Below the pieces are notes generated by a model. That model was given only the letters and a program-made list of their open reading frames with translations, was not told where the DNA came from and made no database searches. The position numbers were made by a program, and so were the translations under genes. A stretch of DNA of 64,000 nucleotides from an uncultured Pelagibacteraceae bacterium (lineage in GTDB: Bacteria > Pseudomonadota > Alphaproteobacteria > Pelagibacterales > Pelagibacteraceae). Positions within the stretch are counted from its first letter, which is position 1. Every line of letters begins with the position of its first letter. The stretch lies in assembly GCA_902575835.1 (NCBI GenBank), contig CACGSX010000001.1, positions 62,001 to 126,000 of the forward strand. The letters are read 5' to 3'. This document shows, in pieces, positions 26,546 to 34,443 of this stretch.

Positions 26546-26995
26546 TTAAATTTTTAGATCTAGTCGCGGTTTCCAAAATGGTCTGAAGAGTTCAATTTTT
26601 GGACATCTATTCATAACTACTTTTAAACCTGCATCTTCAGCAATTTTTGCTGCATCATGATTAATTACACCGATTTGTCCCCATAATACTTTTGCTCCAA
26701 TTGATATTGCCTCTTCAGCAATTCCATAAAGATCCTCAGATTTTCTAAATACTTCAACCATATCAACAGGTCTATCGATAGCTGATAAATTTGGATAAAC
26801 TTTTAAATTTCTAATTTCCTTTATGCCTGGTTTAGGATTTACAGGTATCATATCATAGCCAGTTTCGTGCAAAACTCTTAATACACCATAGCTAAATTTG
26901 GTTTTGTCTGGGCTAGCACCAACCATAGCAATTGTCTTAACTGAACTTAAAATATCTTTTAAATATTCAGCACTATAAGGTTCATTGTGGTTCAT
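26546..26995 (-). CDS. CoA-binding domain protein (YccU-like), copy B
   Basis: 149 aa from the ATG at 26993-26995, one base after the ferredoxin stop; a longer in-frame start would add ten mostly Lys/Arg residues inside the ferredoxin gene. Motifs TIAMVGASPDKTKFS, MIPVNPKPG, VDMVEVFRKSEDL, VLWGQIGVINHDAA and VVMNRCPKIE. The C-terminal cysteine (RCPKIE) is typical of YccU-type proteins. Tandem paralog of copy A; the pair could form a heteromer. Confidence 0.86.
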   Translation of the reverse strand: MNHNEPYSAEYLKDILSSVKTIAMVGASPDKTKFSYGVLRVLHETGYDMIPVNPKPGIKEIRNLKVYPNLSAIDRPVDMVEVFRKSEDLYGIAEEAISIGAKVLWGQIGVINHDAAKIAEDAGLKVVMNRCPKIELFRPFWKPRLDLKI

Positions 26996-26996
26996 T

Positions 26997-27362
26997 TTAT
27001 TTTTTTTCTTCCTTTTTACTTGCAATATCTGCTTTTAATTCGTGTGGCTCTAAAGGATCAAGGAAAGGATTGCGATATAATTTATCATGACTTTCAACTC
27101 CTATCTCAATTGTGCAATCTGTTTTTGCTTTAGCAACACATAAAATAATATATCCATCATTTATTTGTCTATTATTTAGAGCAACTTGAGAACGCTGATC
27201 CACTTCTCCATTAATTAGTTTAGCTGCACATGTTATACATCCTCCATACTGACATCCGTAAGGAAGATCGACACCTTGATCTCTTAATTCATTTAATAAA
27301 GGTTTTTTTCCACTAACTTCAAATGCACTGTTATTTCTGTTTGAGATTGTAATCTTTGTCAT
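26997..27362 (-). CDS. Plant-type 2Fe-2S ferredoxin
   Basis: 121 aa from the ATG at 27360-27362, which overlaps the stop of the methanethiol oxidase gene as ATGA; a longer start at 27383 lies inside that gene. Cluster cysteines in LPYGCQYGGCITCAAK (C-x4-C-x2-C) and IILCVA. A 30-residue charged tail follows the fold (PLEPHELKADIASKKEEKK). As a one-electron carrier translationally coupled to an SBP56 oxidase, it may serve that enzyme or an unlinked partner. Confidence 0.88.
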   Translation of the reverse strand: MTKITISNRNNSAFEVSGKKPLLNELRDQGVDLPYGCQYGGCITCAAKLINGEVDQRSQVALNNRQINDGYIILCVAKAKTDCTIEIGVESHDKLYRNPFLDPLEPHELKADIASKKEEKK

Positions 27363-28711
27363 AGCCAGATGTCGCTTGTGCAATCTCCACCTGGATATCT
27401 ACTTTCATGGCACCTACTAGGTCCATTTGGCTCTTTACCAAAATCAACAATAAAATCTTTATTAATTTTCATCCCACCATTTTCAACATCACAGTCAATC
27501 ATAATCATAGCTCCACCCTGTTTTCTTATTTCAGGATAAAATTGATTATCCCAAGTAGAAAATAATGATGTTGTTACATACATCCTTTTACCATCTAAAG
27601 ATAATTGATACATCTGAGGTCCACCAGCAATTTTAACACCATTTACTTCTGGAGCCTTTCCTAGTAATCCACCCATCCAAACCTGACCAGTTAATTTTGG
27701 TTTGTGTGGATCTGAAATATCATATTGCCTCATATCACCATGAAGCCAGTTATTTATATAGAGATACTTATCATCCATTGAAACTAATATCGCTGACATA
27801 ACTCCAGGTACAGGTATTGGCCAATCAGGATGTGGTTCATTTTCAACATCAATTATTTTTTTCCATTCCCATTTTCCCTCTTTTGATTTCCAAAAATGAA
27901 TTACATTTGCACTTAATGCTGCACCACAAAATCCATGACTACTATCAGGATTATGCATAAATTTTACTTCTAATGGTATTAAACCATCTTCACCTAAATA
28001 CATTGTTTGAACTGGTTCTTTTTTTTTAAAATCCCAAACATGAAGTCGTCTACCATATTTTAGATGACCAACTTCCTCTAAATCAAATCCAGGCATGAAT
28101 GTATTAGGAGCAGCCCATTCAGAACTAACCATCACATTATGTCTTGGCTGGTACCAGAAGTCATAACTAAAAGGTATGTCCCCCATTGAATTTTCCCATC
28201 TACCCACAATTTCAAAATCTTTATTTAAATGTAAATATCCTCCTGGAGCTTCTCCTCGAGCATCTCCAAGAAAAGAAATGATAATTTCAGAACCTAAGCA
28301 ATGAACTGTATGTGGTCCAGATAAATTAGTTTTTTTCTTTATTTCAGATCCATCTACTACTTTATGTATTTTTGGAGCTCTAGGATCAGATGCAGTATCA
28401 ACAACATAAATATTATTGGATCTAACACCTGGAACTAATAAATATTTTCTGCTCATATTTGAGTCACCGTGGCAAGAAGAACATGCATTCCATCCCATGT
28501 GATGCAGTTCATCACCAATACCTGGCATTTCAAGTCTATGAATTACTTTAGAATATGTGGGGCTTTGAGGATCAACATCGACTGTTGCTAAATAGTCTGG
28601 TTTTTGTATTCCCGTCCCTGTGTAAATAGCTATTGTGTATAAAAGCTTTTCTTTTGGTGCTTTTATTGCTTCTGCAGGACTAGCATATCCAGGACCACAA
28701 CATCCATCCAT
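27359..28711 (-). CDS. SBP56 / methanethiol oxidase family protein
   Basis: 450 aa, full length for selenium-binding-protein-56 family. N-terminal CCGPGYASPAEAI, HHMGWNACSSCHGD, SGPHTVHCLG, GFCGAALSANVIHFW, a beta-propeller pattern, and C-terminal GPSRCHESRYPGGDCTSDIW. Bacterial members oxidise methanethiol to formaldehyde, H2S and H2O2 using copper; histidines expected to bind metal are in HHMGW, SGPHTVH and SRCHE. No signal peptide is visible, unlike periplasmic copies. Methanethiol is the product of DMSP demethylation, fitting marine C1/sulfur metabolism. RBS AAAGGAG is strong. Followed by ferredoxin and two CoA-binding proteins. Confidence 0.87.
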   Translation of the reverse strand: MDGCCGPGYASPAEAIKAPKEKLLYTIAIYTGTGIQKPDYLATVDVDPQSPTYSKVIHRLEMPGIGDELHHMGWNACSSCHGDSNMSRKYLLVPGVRSNNIYVVDTASDPRAPKIHKVVDGSEIKKKTNLSGPHTVHCLGSEIIISFLGDARGEAPGGYLHLNKDFEIVGRWENSMGDIPFSYDFWYQPRHNVMVSSEWAAPNTFMPGFDLEEVGHLKYGRRLHVWDFKKKEPVQTMYLGEDGLIPLEVKFMHNPDSSHGFCGAALSANVIHFWKSKEGKWEWKKIIDVENEPHPDWPIPVPGVMSAILVSMDDKYLYINNWLHGDMRQYDISDPHKPKLTGQVWMGGLLGKAPEVNGVKIAGGPQMYQLSLDGKRMYVTTSLFSTWDNQFYPEIRKQGGAMIMIDCDVENGGMKINKDFIVDFGKEPNGPSRCHESRYPGGDCTSDIWL

Positions 28712-28771
28712 GATTGATTTTCTCCTTTAATTACAACTTAATCTTTTTTTTGAGTGACTTCAACTTAATGG

Positions 28772-29545
28772 TTATTTGTTTTTCCAACTTGGATTTCTTT
28801 TTTCGATAAATGCACTTATACCCTCTTTGGCATCATAAGATGACATATTAAGTGTCATCATCTTACTTGTATAATCGTAAGCTTTACCTAATGGCATTTC
28901 TAATTGTTTATAAAAACCTTTTTTTCCTATTTTGATGGTTAAATTTGATTTTGAAGATATTTTTTTTGCAATATCTAAAACTTTTTTATTCAAATTTTTT
29001 GGGCTGTAATGATCATTTATCAAACCTATTTCCTTTGCATATTTTGCACTAATTGGGTCTCCAGTTAGGAGCATTTCCATCATTCTTTTTCTACTAATTT
29101 TTCGACTGACGGCTACCATTGGTGTACTACAAAATAATCCAATTTTTACTCCAGGTGTAGCAAATGTTGCTGAGTTTGTACTATATGCAAGATCACAACT
29201 GGCTGCTAATTGACATCCAGCTGCGTAAGCTGCTCCATGAACTTTAGCTATCACTGGTTTATTTCCTTCAACAATTTGCATCATAAGTTTTGAACAAAGC
29301 TTAAAAAGTTTTAGATGATTAGATCTATTTTTTATACCTCTTACCTCTTTTAAATTATGACCAGCACTAAATCCCTTTCCAGCTCCCTCTAAAATAATAA
29401 CTCTAGTTTCTTTATCATTATCTAATTTTTTGAATGCTTTTAATAAAGACGAAAGAGTTTTGTAGGATAATGAATTATAAGTTTTTGGATCATTAATTAA
29501 AACTTTTTTAACCCCTGGTGATACTTTATTTATTTTTACAGTCAC
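28772..29545 (-). CDS. Enoyl-CoA hydratase/isomerase family protein
   Basis: 257 aa crotonase fold. Oxyanion-hole segments AGKGFSAGHNLKEV (about 55-68) and HGAAYAAGCQLAASCDLAY (about 103-121), TFATPGVKIGLFCSTPM, and a C-terminal trimerisation helix ending FIEKRNPSW. Close to the ECHDC3-type subgroup; in place of the usual first catalytic Glu the CQLAASCD region has Gln, so hydratase activity is not assured. Its ATG abuts the nucleotidyltransferase stop, making it the last gene of the egtB operon. Confidence 0.83.
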   Translation of the reverse strand: MTVKINKVSPGVKKVLINDPKTYNSLSYKTLSSLLKAFKKLDNDKETRVIILEGAGKGFSAGHNLKEVRGIKNRSNHLKLFKLCSKLMMQIVEGNKPVIAKVHGAAYAAGCQLAASCDLAYSTNSATFATPGVKIGLFCSTPMVAVSRKISRKRMMEMLLTGDPISAKYAKEIGLINDHYSPKNLNKKVLDIAKKISSKSNLTIKIGKKGFYKQLEMPLGKAYDYTSKMMTLNMSSYDAKEGISAFIEKRNPSWKNK

Positions 29546-29920
29546 TTATTTTAATTTACCTTCTTCTCTCATCTTGGCTCTAATTTTAGTTGCTGAAATT
29601 TTTTGAATTTCTTCAGGCAAAACTATTTCTTCAATTTTATATCCAACACCTCTTCCATAACAAATATTTGTAATATTGGGGACAAGCATAATTTTGAACC
29701 TGCCCTCAAACTCTGGATTAAGTTTTTCCTCAATATTTTTTTTGACAGTTTCAAAATCAAATGGGTTATCATCAACACCTTGTACATCTCTAATTTGAAT
29801 ACATACTTGTCCTGTTTTTTTTATAATTTCCTTAAATAGAGTATAGTGACCATCATGAAACGGTTGCCATCTTCCTAACATTTGGGCTGTTGGTTTTTTG
29901 TTATCCCATTGATACGTCAT
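29546..29920 (-). CDS. Cytidylyl/adenylyltransferase-like nucleotidyltransferase
   Basis: 124 aa from the ATG at 29918-29920, which overlaps the kinase stop as ATGA; a longer start sits inside that gene. Nucleotidyltransferase marks: GRWQPFHDGHYTL (16-28, HxGH at 22-25) and KISATKIRAKM near the C-terminus (the ISSTxxR motif). It would transfer a nucleotide monophosphate to a phosphorylated acceptor. Short for NMN or pantetheine-phosphate transferases (about 160 aa). The pairing with an APS-kinase-like gene suggests that the two activate a common small molecule. Confidence 0.78.
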   Translation of the reverse strand: MTYQWDNKKPTAQMLGRWQPFHDGHYTLFKEIIKKTGQVCIQIRDVQGVDDNPFDFETVKKNIEEKLNPEFEGRFKIMLVPNITNICYGRGVGYKIEEIVLPEEIQKISATKIRAKMREEGKLK

Positions 29921-30327
29921 TTTTTTATCTCCTTTAAAATCTTTGGTGCCCAAGACTTAGCATCTTGTGTGGTAACATGAAAATTATATTTTTCTGGTTT
30001 AACAAACATTTTATTAGTGTCATCAAATCTACCTTCTTTTATTGTATCTACCCAAACTACATAATCTGCAGTAAATAAACTTCTTGCTTTTGGAGTTGGG
30101 CAAATAAAATCCGCAATCACATAATTTCCTTCGTTTTTTAATTGTGATGCAAAGTCAGCCATTCTTTTTGCTTGTCTTGTTCTTCCCTCTTCTGAAAAAT
30201 CCCAATCGTTTGCAGCTTTTCTTACTTCATCTGCATTTAATCTTTTTGCATTCAATAAAGGAGCAAGTTCATCAGCTAATGTAGTTTTTCCTGCGCCTGG
30301 AAGTCCCATGATTAATATAATTTTCAT
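29917..30327 (-). CDS. APS-kinase-like P-loop kinase
   Basis: 136 aa. Walker A GLPGAGKTT (8-16), then LNADEVR, FSEEGRTRQAKRMADFA and VIADFICPT, matching the order in adenylylsulfate kinase (CysC), followed by FVKPEKYNFHV. It is shorter than usual CysC (about 200 aa) and lacks its C-terminal lid. SAR11 bacteria as a rule lack assimilatory sulfate reduction, so the acceptor is probably not APS for sulfide production. Coupled by ATGA overlap to the nucleotidyltransferase. Acceptor unknown. Confidence 0.78.
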   Translation of the reverse strand: MKIILIMGLPGAGKTTLADELAPLLNAKRLNADEVRKAANDWDFSEEGRTRQAKRMADFASQLKNEGNYVIADFICPTPKARSLFTADYVVWVDTIKEGRFDDTNKMFVKPEKYNFHVTTQDAKSWAPKILKEIKK

Positions 30328-30342
30328 TTTTAGGTTTTAACT

Positions 30343-31518
30343 TTAAATTAAATTACCAGCAACCCACTTATGAAAATGATGTGTTGGATTGTCCATCTTT
30401 GGAGAAAAATTACCACCATTATAAGCTGGAGAGTTTCTACCTATTTGCATACTTTGAATTATATCTACATCTTCTTTTTGAATATCTTCCCATTGTTTGT
30501 GATTTTTTTGTCTTAGGGATTTATATTTTGTTGAATTTGCTGCTTCATCTCCTACATAATAAATTTCCATATGTTCTATTGTAAACTCATGATTGATTGG
30601 CTCTAACCAATAAGCATAATAATGATCTTTGTGAATTCCTAACATTACATTTGGGAATAGCGCTACATACTCAGCTATATTTTCCATATCTTTAGGCCAA
30701 TTAGGAAAGCATGGAAACTTTTCATTTCCTTCAAACCTTGGATTATAAACCACTGTTCCTTGTCCGGCGAAACGATTTGGAAGACCTTGAATATGATAGT
30801 GATCTTCTAACTTTGAATAAGAATTTAATCCTGGATGAACCCAAGGCAAATGATAGCTTTCACAATAATTTTCAATTGCAAATTTCCAATTACATTTTGC
30901 ATCTAATTTAAAATAACCATAGTCGTTTGCATGATAAATTAAATCTCTATCTTTCAATGGCCAAAATTTTTCCCATCTTTCACTTAAAGGACTAATGTAA
31001 TCCTCAAATGAAATTTCATTGTTGTTAATATTAATCATAATTAGATCTAACCAAATATATGATCTTATCTCTTTTAAATTACTTTTTGATTTATCAAATT
31101 CAGGTGTTTGATGAATATTCATGCCTCCTATATGAGGTGTAGCAACTAATTTACCTTCTAAATCATAAGACCACGAATGATATGAGCATCTCATAACATT
31201 CCTAATTTTGCCAGCCTGTTTGACTAATTTTACTCCTCTATGACTACAAATATTATGGAAAACTTTAATTTCTTTATTCTTTGTTCTAACAATAAGTAAG
31301 GGTATTCCAAGTAAATCAATTGGTTTCACATCACCTTCATCTGGAATTGAACTTCCAACTCCAATTACGATCCACTTATCTTCAAATAATTTTTTTCTTT
31401 CAATTAAAGTATATTCTTTACTGATGTAACATTCATTTGGTAAACCATGAGCTTCACTAATTGGTTTAGATACAATATCTAACTTTTGTTTATCTATAAT
31501 ATTGTAAATTTCTGACAT
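30343..31518 (-). CDS. Rieske non-heme iron oxygenase, alpha subunit (choline/betaine oxygenase-like)
   Basis: 391 aa. Rieske 2Fe-2S ligands C91-x-H93 (NICSHRG) and C111-x2-H114 (MRCSYHSW). Catalytic iron region CNWKFAIENYCESYHLPWVH, with H223 and H228, and a later Asp in KEDVDIIQSM as third ligand. The ENYCESYH form is like the quaternary-ammonium oxygenases (choline monooxygenase, glycine betaine and carnitine oxygenases) as well as ring-hydroxylating enzymes. No reductase gene is nearby. Lies 3 bp after the methyltransferase gene in the egtB operon; a trimethylammonium product of EgtD would be a plausible substrate, but this is inference. Confidence 0.85.
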   Translation of the reverse strand: MSEIYNIIDKQKLDIVSKPISEAHGLPNECYISKEYTLIERKKLFEDKWIVIGVGSSIPDEGDVKPIDLLGIPLLIVRTKNKEIKVFHNICSHRGVKLVKQAGKIRNVMRCSYHSWSYDLEGKLVATPHIGGMNIHQTPEFDKSKSNLKEIRSYIWLDLIMININNNEISFEDYISPLSERWEKFWPLKDRDLIYHANDYGYFKLDAKCNWKFAIENYCESYHLPWVHPGLNSYSKLEDHYHIQGLPNRFAGQGTVVYNPRFEGNEKFPCFPNWPKDMENIAEYVALFPNVMLGIHKDHYYAYWLEPINHEFTIEHMEIYYVGDEAANSTKYKSLRQKNHKQWEDIQKEDVDIIQSMQIGRNSPAYNGGNFSPKMDNPTHHFHKWVAGNLI

Positions 31519-31521
31519 GGT

Positions 31522-32151
31522 TTATTTTATCACTTGATATAACCCTAACCAAGCATTTACGTCTTTGCTCGCAATGTAATCTGATTTAAAAAATTTTATT
31601 TCTTTCCATTTATTTTGCTCTTTAAGTTGTTCAATTTTTTTATCAAAACCATATTCTTCATGTATTCCCTCATTAATAGTAAAACATATAAATCCATCAT
31701 TCTTTGTAATCCTGATAAATTCCTCTAAAGCTGGTGGCTTTACATGTCCAAAAGTAAATGTACCAACACACATAACAGAGTCATATTCGTTGTCTTTTTT
31801 ATTAATGGGTTTATTCAAGTCTATTTGTTCAAGCTCTTCATAAAGGTCATTTGGTACTAATTCTAATAACTTTTTTGAAAGATCTGCCCCATGAAAATTT
31901 TTAAAACCATATTTTTTTAATTCGACACCCACCAATCCAGTTCCACAACCAGCATCATAAATTTTTGCATCTTTGTTTTTTTGGAATTCTGAGAATACTT
32001 TTGTAGTTTCTTTTGGTCCTGTGTAATTCCAATCGACCATATCCTTGTCATATTTATTACCATCACCCCACTCATCGTAATATTTCATTACTTGATCGGT
32101 GTCTTTTAACTTATAAATGGGAATTTTGTTACCTACGTCTTTTTGCGCCAT
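31522..32151 (-). CDS. Class I SAM-dependent methyltransferase
   Basis: 209 aa. SAM motif I IYDAGCGTGLVGVEL (about 64-78), then FHGADLSKKLLEL (motif II), YDSVMCVGTFTFGHV (motif post-II/III) and CFTINEGIHEEYGF. Resembles Williams-Beuren-type small-molecule methyltransferases. The N-terminal part contains DQVMKYYDEWGDG, common in that group. Sits between egtD (8 bp) and the Rieske oxygenase (3 bp). It could methylate an ergothioneine-like product or intermediate; the acceptor is unknown. Confidence 0.83.
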   Translation of the reverse strand: MAQKDVGNKIPIYKLKDTDQVMKYYDEWGDGNKYDKDMVDWNYTGPKETTKVFSEFQKNKDAKIYDAGCGTGLVGVELKKYGFKNFHGADLSKKLLELVPNDLYEELEQIDLNKPINKKDNEYDSVMCVGTFTFGHVKPPALEEFIRITKNDGFICFTINEGIHEEYGFDKKIEQLKEQNKWKEIKFFKSDYIASKDVNAWLGLYQVIK

Positions 32152-32159
32152 GATAAAAC

Positions 32160-33122
32160 TTACTTCACTTTTAATAAAAAAACTCCAAAATAATTTTTTT
32201 TATCTGCAAAATATTTTAAGACTTTAAAGCCTGATTTATTAACTAATTTAATAAAGTTATTTTTTGAATATTTATGAGAATTTTCAGTATGGATGCTTTC
32301 ACCTTTAGTAAATTTAATATTCTTTCTATTAATTTTTAACATGAAATTTTTCTTTGAAATAAGATGCATTTCAACTCTGTTTTTTTTTAAATTATAGAAT
32401 GCTTTATGATCAAAATTTTTAGTTTGAAAATTTGAATTACAAATTTTGTTTACTACATTTAATATATTTTTATTAAATTTTGCTGTAACTCCCAATTTAT
32501 CATTGTAAGCATTTTCAAGAGTTTTCTTATTTTTGATCAAATCAACCCCAATTACTAAATAAGAATTTTTGCCTATGATTTTTGAAAAATTTTTTAATAT
32601 TTTTTTTGCATTTTTGGGTAAATAATTTCCTATGGTAGATCCTGGAAAAAAACTGACTATTTTTTTTTTATTTTTTAAAATTTTATTTAATCTATTGGTC
32701 TGACTAAAGTCAGCACGTATTGCTGTTACTTTTAAATCTGAGAATTTTTTTGCAATTATTGATGCATTTTCAAACAAATATTCCTTACTAATATCTATAG
32801 GAATATATTCTTTGGGTTTGCTTAATGATTTTATAAATTTGTTGATTTTTTTATTTGAGCCACTTCCGAATTCTACAATTGTTGAATGAATTGGTAATTT
32901 CTTTCTTATCTCTTTTTGTAAGTTACCAAGTATTTCTAACTCTTTATTTGTTGGGTAATATTCTTTGAGGTTTGTAATTTTATTAAATAACTTTGAACCT
33001 TTTTCATCATAAAAATATTTAGGTAATAAATATTTTTGTTTTTTATTTAATAATCCTTGTAAGATTAATTTTTTATCGTCTTGAATTTGATTGTTTATGT
33101 TTATTAATTTTAAATTAGTCAC
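32160..33122 (-). CDS. egtD: L-histidine N-alpha-methyltransferase (EgtD family)
   Basis: 320 aa. Diagnostic run of EgtD motifs: PKYFYDEKGSKLFNKI, YYPTNKE, VEFGSGSNKK (SAM site), FFPGSTIGNY, AYNDKLGVTAKFN, VEMHLISKK, and a late GESIHTENSHKY. EgtD trimethylates histidine to hercynine. Immediately after egtB with one shared base (33122). Lysine/asparagine-rich surface regions are as expected at this GC. The histidine-pocket residues around NDKLG and FPGSTIGN are kept, so hercynine formation is likely. A relative acting on another amino acid is possible. Confidence 0.9.
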   Translation of the reverse strand: MTNLKLININNQIQDDKKLILQGLLNKKQKYLLPKYFYDEKGSKLFNKITNLKEYYPTNKELEILGNLQKEIRKKLPIHSTIVEFGSGSNKKINKFIKSLSKPKEYIPIDISKEYLFENASIIAKKFSDLKVTAIRADFSQTNRLNKILKNKKKIVSFFPGSTIGNYLPKNAKKILKNFSKIIGKNSYLVIGVDLIKNKKTLENAYNDKLGVTAKFNKNILNVVNKICNSNFQTKNFDHKAFYNLKKNRVEMHLISKKNFMLKINRKNIKFTKGESIHTENSHKYSKNNFIKLVNKSGFKVLKYFADKKNYFGVFLLKVK

Positions 33123-34339
33123 TAGATGTCATCAGCTAGTCTGACACCACAAAACTGCCAAGTATCGCTTGGGTAAAAGAAATTTCTATAAGATGCTCTG
33201 ATATGATTAATAGATGTAGAATGTGAGCCGCCCTTCAAGACAAACTGATTGCACATAAACTTATTATTATATTCTCCTAGATTTCCTTCATATGGTTTAT
33301 ATTTTTTATAAGGCGTGTAATTACTGCTTGTCCATGCCCATAAATTTCCATAAACATCGTCTGCTTTTTCTTCAACTTCATGAAAAATTTTATTTTCTAA
33401 AAAATTACCTTTTTTCTCAGATTGTTTTAAAAAATATTCTAGTTCAAATTCAGTTGGTAATCTTTTGTTTTTGTATCTTGCAAAAGCATCCGCTTCATAG
33501 AAACTTATATGAGAAACTGGTTTTTCATTATCAATTTTTTTTACACCATTTAATGTAAAATAATTATTATTATCTATCCAATAAATTGGTCTTTCTAATT
33601 TATTATTATTTACAAAATCCCATCCATCAGATAACCAATACTCATGGTTTTTATATCCGCCATCATCAATGAATTCTTTCCATTCTCCATTAGTAATAAA
33701 TGAATATATTTTAAAAGGATCTAATTGTATTTCTGATACTGGTAATTCGTTATCGTAACAAAAAATATCCTCATTGTTTCCATATTTAAATTTTTTACTA
33801 GTTTCTAATTTCAATTCATTTTCTTCTTTAGCAGTTGGTTTATCATTGTTAGAATTATAAGTCGGCATCAATGGATTGTTGAAAAAAATATTTTTAATAT
33901 CCATTAACATTAATTCTTGATGCTGTTGTTCGTGATTTGAACCTAGTTCAACTAAAAATGATGTTCTATTATTTTTTGTCCTTTTTAAAAAATCAATAAT
34001 ATTTTCAGTTACATAATGTCTGTATTTTACAACATCTTTTAAGATGGGTCTATTTAGTGAACCTCTCTTATTTCGAGGATTGTACTCACCTACAGAATTG
34101 TAATAAGAATTAAATATGTAATTATAATCCTTGTTAAATGGTTTGTAACTTTCATCCAATTCTGACAATATGAATTTTTCGAAGAACCATGTGGTGTGAC
34201 CAAGATGCCACTTAAGAGGACTAACATTTTTGCTGGGCTGTATGACCATATCCTCAGCCTCTAAGTTCTCACATAGAGATAGAGTTTGTTGTCTTGTTTT
34301 GGAGAATAATTCTGTAATTTGAGATAATTTATTTTCCAT
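33122..34339 (-). CDS. egtB: Ergothioneine synthase EgtB-type iron-dependent sulfoxide synthase
   Basis: 405 aa. N-terminal DinB-like four-helix domain with the iron triad H48 (HLGHTTWFFE), H136 and H140 (SNHEQQHQE), then an FGE-sulfatase fold with PVSHISFYEADAFARYKNKRLPTEFE, GNLWAWTSS, VLKGGSHST and CGVRLADD. EgtB joins a sulfur donor to hercynine. There is no egtA, egtC or egtE in the window, so a cysteine-using EgtB type plus a lyase elsewhere, or a different product, must be considered. First gene of a tight seven-gene operon; its start faces the MTHFR-like gene across 104 bp. Confidence 0.9.
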   Translation of the reverse strand: MENKLSQITELFSKTRQQTLSLCENLEAEDMVIQPSKNVSPLKWHLGHTTWFFEKFILSELDESYKPFNKDYNYIFNSYYNSVGEYNPRNKRGSLNRPILKDVVKYRHYVTENIIDFLKRTKNNRTSFLVELGSNHEQQHQELMLMDIKNIFFNNPLMPTYNSNNDKPTAKEENELKLETSKKFKYGNNEDIFCYDNELPVSEIQLDPFKIYSFITNGEWKEFIDDGGYKNHEYWLSDGWDFVNNNKLERPIYWIDNNNYFTLNGVKKIDNEKPVSHISFYEADAFARYKNKRLPTEFELEYFLKQSEKKGNFLENKIFHEVEEKADDVYGNLWAWTSSNYTPYKKYKPYEGNLGEYNNKFMCNQFVLKGGSHSTSINHIRASYRNFFYPSDTWQFCGVRLADDI

Positions 34340-34360
34340 GACTAAATTTAATTAAATTTT

Positions 34361-34395
34361 CAGATCATGACAATGGGTTACAATGTGTTCATCTG
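34361..34395. promoter_or_regulatory. Imperfect dyad in the egtB / MTHFR-like divergent intergenic region
   Basis: CAGATCATGACA (34361-34372) and TGTGTTCATCTG (34384-34395) form an inverted repeat with 9 of 12 matching positions around an 11-bp spacer. It sits near the middle of the 104 bp between two divergent operons, a position suited to an operator controlling both. No regulator gene lies next to it. Could be chance given the short arms and AT-rich background. Confidence 0.35.
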
Positions 34396-34443
34396 TTTAA
34401 TATTTTTATAGACACGGAATATAAAATAATTAAGAATTTACTT

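Noticed and set aside
29921..29953. Longer start for the nucleotidyltransferase, and similar upstream starts for the ferredoxin (27383), CoA-binding copy B (27025) and 67-aa membrane protein (25638)
   Set aside because: Each extension lies inside the preceding gene and lacks family-like sequence; the ATGA or TAATG junction starts are more natural.
34340..34443. Riboswitch upstream of egtB or the MTHFR-like gene
   Set aside because: No SAM, glycine, cobalamin or other riboswitch pattern I can recognise; only an imperfect dyad.
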